DNA of 64,000 nt from Vandiemenella viatica (Eukaryota; Arthropoda; Insecta; Orthoptera; Morabidae). The translations under genes were made by a program, and so were the position numbers. The notes under the pieces are model-generated. The model saw only the letters and a program-made list of their open reading frames with translations. It was not told the DNA's origin and did no database searches. Location of the stretch: NCBI GenBank assembly GCA_031002005.1, contig JARYHS010013630.1, forward strand, positions 32,079,504-32,143,503. Reading direction: 5' to 3'. Positions 60,602 to 64,000 of the stretch are shown in pieces (the first letter of the stretch is position 1; every line of letters starts with the position of its first letter).

Positions 60602-60988
60602 TCAGTCGACCTCCTGTATGGTGGGCCCGCCGCCGCTGTCGCTGTCGAAGCCGCGGTGCAGCCTGGTCATGAGCGGCATGCACAGCGCCTCCAGGTCTGC
60701 CTGGCGCTGCGCCACCTCCTGCACGGACGCGTCTGGCGCGGCCTCCAGCCAGAGCAGCGCCTGCTGGCAGGCCTCCATGGCGGCGTGGCGGGTCTGTTCG
60801 TCGCGCAGGCGGTCGCCCGCCTCCTCCAGCGCGCGCCGCACAGACAGCGCGTAGTTCTCCAGCTCGTGCCGCGCCGACACGCGCTTGCGCGCCGCCTCGT
60901 CCTGCTCGCGGTACCGGTTCGCTTCCGCCAGCATTCGCTCGATCTCCGCGGGTGTCAGTCGACCGCCCTCGTTACGGATAGTGATCGC
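60602..60988 (-). CDS. HSP70-like last exon (lid and C terminus)
   Basis: 129 codons including the TGA stop, starting GCG (Ala) after the acceptor TTGCGCAG. It encodes [40 protein letters not shown] and [18 protein letters not shown], ending [10 protein letters not shown] content is very high compared with the surroundings. Confidence 0.95.
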   Translation of the reverse strand, partial: AITIRNEGGRLTPAEIERMLAEANRYREQDEAARKRVSARHELENYALSVRRALEEAGDRLRDEQTRHAAMEACQQALLWLEAAPDASVQEVAQRQADLEALCMPLMTRLHRGFDSDSGGGPTIQEVD

Positions 60989-63900
60989 CTGCGCAACAAG
61001 ACGGGGCTCGCAATAACGAAAGATACACCAACGTGCCAAAAGTCACGGGACACCCCTTTAATAATGCTATGTGGCTTAGCTCATAAGAGTTCCTTGGGTT
61101 TCGTTGGAGTTGTTTACCTGCGAAGGTTTGCCAAGTTTACATCCCCTCACAACTTCCAGAGTTATACACTACCCGGATCAATTCCCCCCCCCCCCCCAAG
61201 AGAAAGATATCAGAAGAATTACCTCGCCCCCCCTTGCGGGGGTTGGACTACCCCCGGAGGAGGATGTGCCTTTTGCGACCGGGAATATTGTCCGGTGTCC
61301 ATGGGGAATCACGTGGAGGCGGCATGGCCCGGCCGTTTCAAGGCGTCCATATAGTGCACCAGAATCACTGGAAGGTATCGCTCTGCGTCTGGTTGGTCGG
61401 ACCGTGACTACTGCTCAGGGTTCCGTTCAGCACCATTGTATGTAATGCTTCCCGTTCCTCAACGTATATGCGGCAGATCCTATGATGTGGATGGCATCTT
61501 CAACTTGTCCGCAGACAAGCGTTCCATCAGCTACTAGGCCTCGGGCATTCAGATTTTCCTTTAATCCGTGACTTGTAATAACGCATGTTACCGGGTATAT
61601 CAGGTCGATTTCCTTGCTCCAACTGTTCGCTGTTTCAGCTCTCAACATTTGGCATCGATTTTTTTCGTTGTTTGGCACCTTTGCTAACACTTAGCTTTTA
61701 GACGCTCAGCAGGATTTTCTTCTATTCCCTTGTTTCTTTTTTTCTAAATTGCGACGTACCCCTCTCGTAGTGTGTGCCATCTACGTTGTCCTGATTGCTT
61801 CCAGGTCGAGCTGCATGCAACGTGTAGAGCATCATGCGATATAGTCTAGCATGTCTTACGTACGGGCGTTGCATGCTCCACAGCAGCCCTCTGCAATGGA
61901 CGTAATTTGCGCGGTTCATAATTTGCACTACCTTCTTTTTTTTTTTTAGGCCCCATATCCTCCTGGTTACTCGTGTTATTCCTACCGCCGCTCTGCGTAT
62001 TCTCTCCTGTGTTTGTATTAATGTGGCAGAAATAATCATGCACTGTCAAGAAGCACGCCAACTACTTGATTTTTTCGTCAAAGCGGGTGTTGCTGCCTTC
62101 CAGCTCGGTAGTTTTCAAACCTCCACGCAGAAACATTGCCTGTGTTTGTTTTTCATTTCATTTTATTATTAGTGACCCATCCATACAATTGTCGTCAGTT
62201 CCTAGGTTCTCGATATACGTCCTACTACCCGCCTGGAATACGATCACTATATCTTCCGCATAGGCCACCAACTCCTAAGGTTTCCCTGCGTTTTTCCAAC
62301 GGAATGTTCACATGGGTGGCCCGCTTTTGTGGGCATCCTCCCTTGTCAGATGGTACAGCTCAGTGAAGTGCAACAACTGACGTGGCAAGGAGGTAAATAG
62401 TCGGTAGAAATCCTCTACATGGTTCTGCCGATGTAATGTCTCGACGGCGCCCGGTTTTTTGTATTCTTCAACAGCAAGTTCATTAGAGCAGCGAGAGAAT
62501 GGGGGCAAGGGACGGGTAGGAATCCACTGCGGAGCGTGAATACTAAATTTCGCAACCATCTGCAATTCTAGTTGTATTCTAGGATTACGCGCATAAACTC
62601 GGTTAATTCTCGCCGGGTTGATACGAAACGTTTGATAGGACCTTCGCGAAAACCAACCATCTGCCTAGTACTGTATACCGTTTTGATGTAATACTCGTGC
62701 CTCTTGTACGCTGGCGTCTTGCTATCCGGAGCGGTCTGCTGCTTCGTTTGGTCAAGCAGATTGAGAGGCGTCCGCTTATTGAATCTTTTACGGGCATAAA
62801 AACTGACCATCATCTGTGGCAAAGCTTTGATTTATTTATGTGAAGTTCACTAAAACTTGGGTCCTTGTTACTCAGTAGGATTGCTGGTATCACAGAGTTG
62901 ACTATAACAGAGGTGGATTGCGGAATCGGTAAGAAACTGAGTTACAAGGTCTATGAAACGACAAGAAATATTATTGCTATCCCATGACGTTTGGAATGTC
63001 AGTGTATACTGGTAATTAAAAAATATAACAAGGTGAAATAGTACGATTTTTTCTTCTTTACACTGTACGTGCATCTAATGTTAATCTTGTATTGTTTTGG
63101 TTCTCCAGGTGGAGCTGCGTCGATATATTTAAACCTAACGTTTCTGTCAGTCCTCTGATGAAAGCCACAGTAAGATGACAGAAACATTAGGTTTAAATAC
63201 GTATATCGACGTAGCTCCACCCGGAGAACCAATATAATACATACAGTGACTGCGGAAGCCTTCGTAATCAATTAATCTTAATCTTTCTGTCTGAAGATTT
63301 AATGGCTTTGTACGAACATCCCCACCCAACTAATGAACATTATAGCTGTGATATTATACAATGCGTAAGGCACGTATAATGTGACGTGATAGGCCTCTAA
63401 GAAGCTTACTTGGGAGCGTCCTGTGCTAGCGTCCTTGGCCGTCACGTTGAGTATTCCGTTGGCGTCGATGTCGAAGTTGACGTCGATGCGGGGCACGCCT
63501 CGCGGAGCAGGCGGGATGCCCACCAGGTCGAATGTTCCCAGCAGGTTGTTGTCCTTCGTCAATGCGCGTTCGCCTTCGTACACCTGTTGCCACACACAAA
63601 AAATGACGATGATAGCTTCTTGGTTATTATTAAATTAAGGCGAATTTATTGTGAGTATGGCGGGATAACAGACGCTCTCTAGTTCTCCTTCACGTGCGTA
63701 GAATGTGAATTACTACCACTAGCTTATTAATGCGTACTATATAGTTTTAGGACAATTAATGTTGGAGAATGAGTTTCCCAGTCATCTGTGAGAAAAGACT
63801 TGAAGTTAGCGAGACTTGCAAAATATTCTGTTACCGGAAGGCTTCCGTGTCATGTGACTAGTGTTCAACACTTTCGTGCTGGGAAAGAAACTCCAATACT

Positions 63901-64000
63901 TAATTACACCTTTAAGGTGCCTTAAAATAACCTGTAACTCTGCAGTCCGCGTACTCTGTAGTTGTCTGTGTTACCTGCACAGTGACGGCGGGCTGATTGT
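60602..64000 (-). CDS. HSP70-family chaperone, cytosolic type, divergent (3' part, three exons)
   Basis: Three exons (64000-63975 partial, 63583-63410, 60988-60602) join in frame, all junctions in phase 0. They encode the end of the substrate-binding domain and the helical lid of a cytosolic HSP70. The canonical block [20 protein letters not shown] and [20 protein letters not shown] is well kept; the lid begins [16 protein letters not shown]. The lid is unusually rich in Arg, Ala and Glu where Lys is usual. The glycine-rich tail is very short, and the protein ends GPTIQEVD instead of EEVD, the motif that binds TPR co-chaperones. It lacks KDEL and an organelle signature, so a cytosolic or nuclear form is likely. 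Having introns argues against the classic intronless heat-inducible type. The ATPase domain lies right of the window. Confidence 0.93.
61180..62450 (-). mobile_element. R1-like non-LTR retrotransposon fragment in an HSP70 intron
   Basis: Reading down from about 62450, the minus strand shows GGCPQ (the 'GCPQGSVLGP' region, broken), then [20 protein letters not shown], where the usual catalytic YADD is YAED. Next come [19 protein letters not shown] and later [20 protein letters not shown], an RNase-H/C-terminal zinc-type region as in R1-like elements. The end has CCCCCGCAAGGGGG and a C/G run (61183-61198 on the plus strand). It is full of frameshifts, so dead. Confidence 0.65.
63097..63232. repeat. 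Long near-perfect hairpin (fold-back) in an HSP70 intron
   Basis: The left arm TTGGTTCTCCAGGTGGAGCT (63097 on) is complementary to AGCTCCACCCGGAGAACCAA (63213-63232). Pairing continues inward through TTTAAACCTAACGTTTCTGT and ACAGAAACATTAGGTTTAAA to a loop of about 25 bases that contains CTGATGA. The arms are about 56 bases each. Confidence 0.85.
63410..63583 (-). CDS. HSP70-like exon (end of substrate-binding domain)
   Basis: 58 codons, phase 0 at both ends, acceptor GGCAACAG and donor CCAA|GTAAGC. It encodes [20 protein letters not shown], then [16 protein letters not shown], the conserved HSP70 strand, ending STGRSQ. The next exon continues AITIRN without a gap. Confidence 0.95.
63975..64000 (-). 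CDS. HSP70-like exon, 3' edge only
   Basis: The last 26 bases of the window, up to a CAG|GTAACA donor, encode NQPAVTVQ, which joins to VYEGER in phase 0 to restore the family motif. The rest of the exon is outside the window. Confidence 0.85.

Noticed and set aside
60656..61354. 232-codon plus-strand ORF
   Set aside because: Antisense to the HSP70-like last exon; the frame stays open because of GC-rich codon composition and runs into the intron repeat.

Overview
The window looks like a stretch of a large, repeat-rich insect genome. Short GC-rich exons with standard splice sites are separated by long AT-rich introns full of transposon debris, and there are two 1,000-N scaffold gaps (1049-2048 and 32255-33254). 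A hemimetabolous (polyneopteran-type) insect would fit, but the species cannot be named from the sequence alone. Nothing here is bacterial, and there is no CRISPR array.

Three host genes can be supported. (1) On the minus strand, 18801 down to 2657, nine exons encode the VIT and von Willebrand A (VWA) parts of an inter-alpha-trypsin-inhibitor heavy-chain (ITIH) protein. The signal-peptide exon was not found and the C-terminal exons lie beyond the left edge. Splice phases agree at seven of the eight joins; the exception (12825 to 10542) suggests a missed microexon. (2) On the minus strand, 64000 down to 60602, the last three exons of an intron-containing, divergent cytosolic HSP70 end in QEVD instead of the usual EEVD. 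(3) On the plus strand at about 36016-36284, a TATA box precedes a 21-codon signal-peptide-like first exon with a good splice donor; its partner exons were not recognised.

The rest is mostly mobile DNA. 1-1048 and 54418-57010 are two copies of one repeat, the second carrying a SINE with a clear target-site duplication. 3230-4065 holds a non-LTR 3' end plus an inverted SINE pair. 9127-9945, 21791-26272, 34694-35480 and 50069-50870 are elements that share a CTAG-type head and then run into 130-190 bp tandem units. 15508-16731 is a non-autonomous hAT-like element with an 8-bp target duplication and an internal fold-back. Copies of a ~0.9 kb unknown repeat lie at 19318, 29590 and 36440. 37160-41384 is a cluster of non-LTR reverse-transcriptase and endonuclease fragments. 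41385-47298 is a minus-strand LTR element with near-identical LTRs and a gag-like ORF but no recognisable pol. 61180-62450 is an R1-like fragment in the last HSP70 intron, and 63097-63232 in the same intron is a long, near-perfect hairpin.

The host genes show no obvious functional link to each other. The most unusual signals are the shared-head tandem-unit elements (including a head-to-tail multimer), the pol-less LTR element, repeated CTGATGA...GAAA motifs resembling hammerhead cores of Penelope-like elements, the QEVD HSP70 tail, and the orphan signal-peptide exon.
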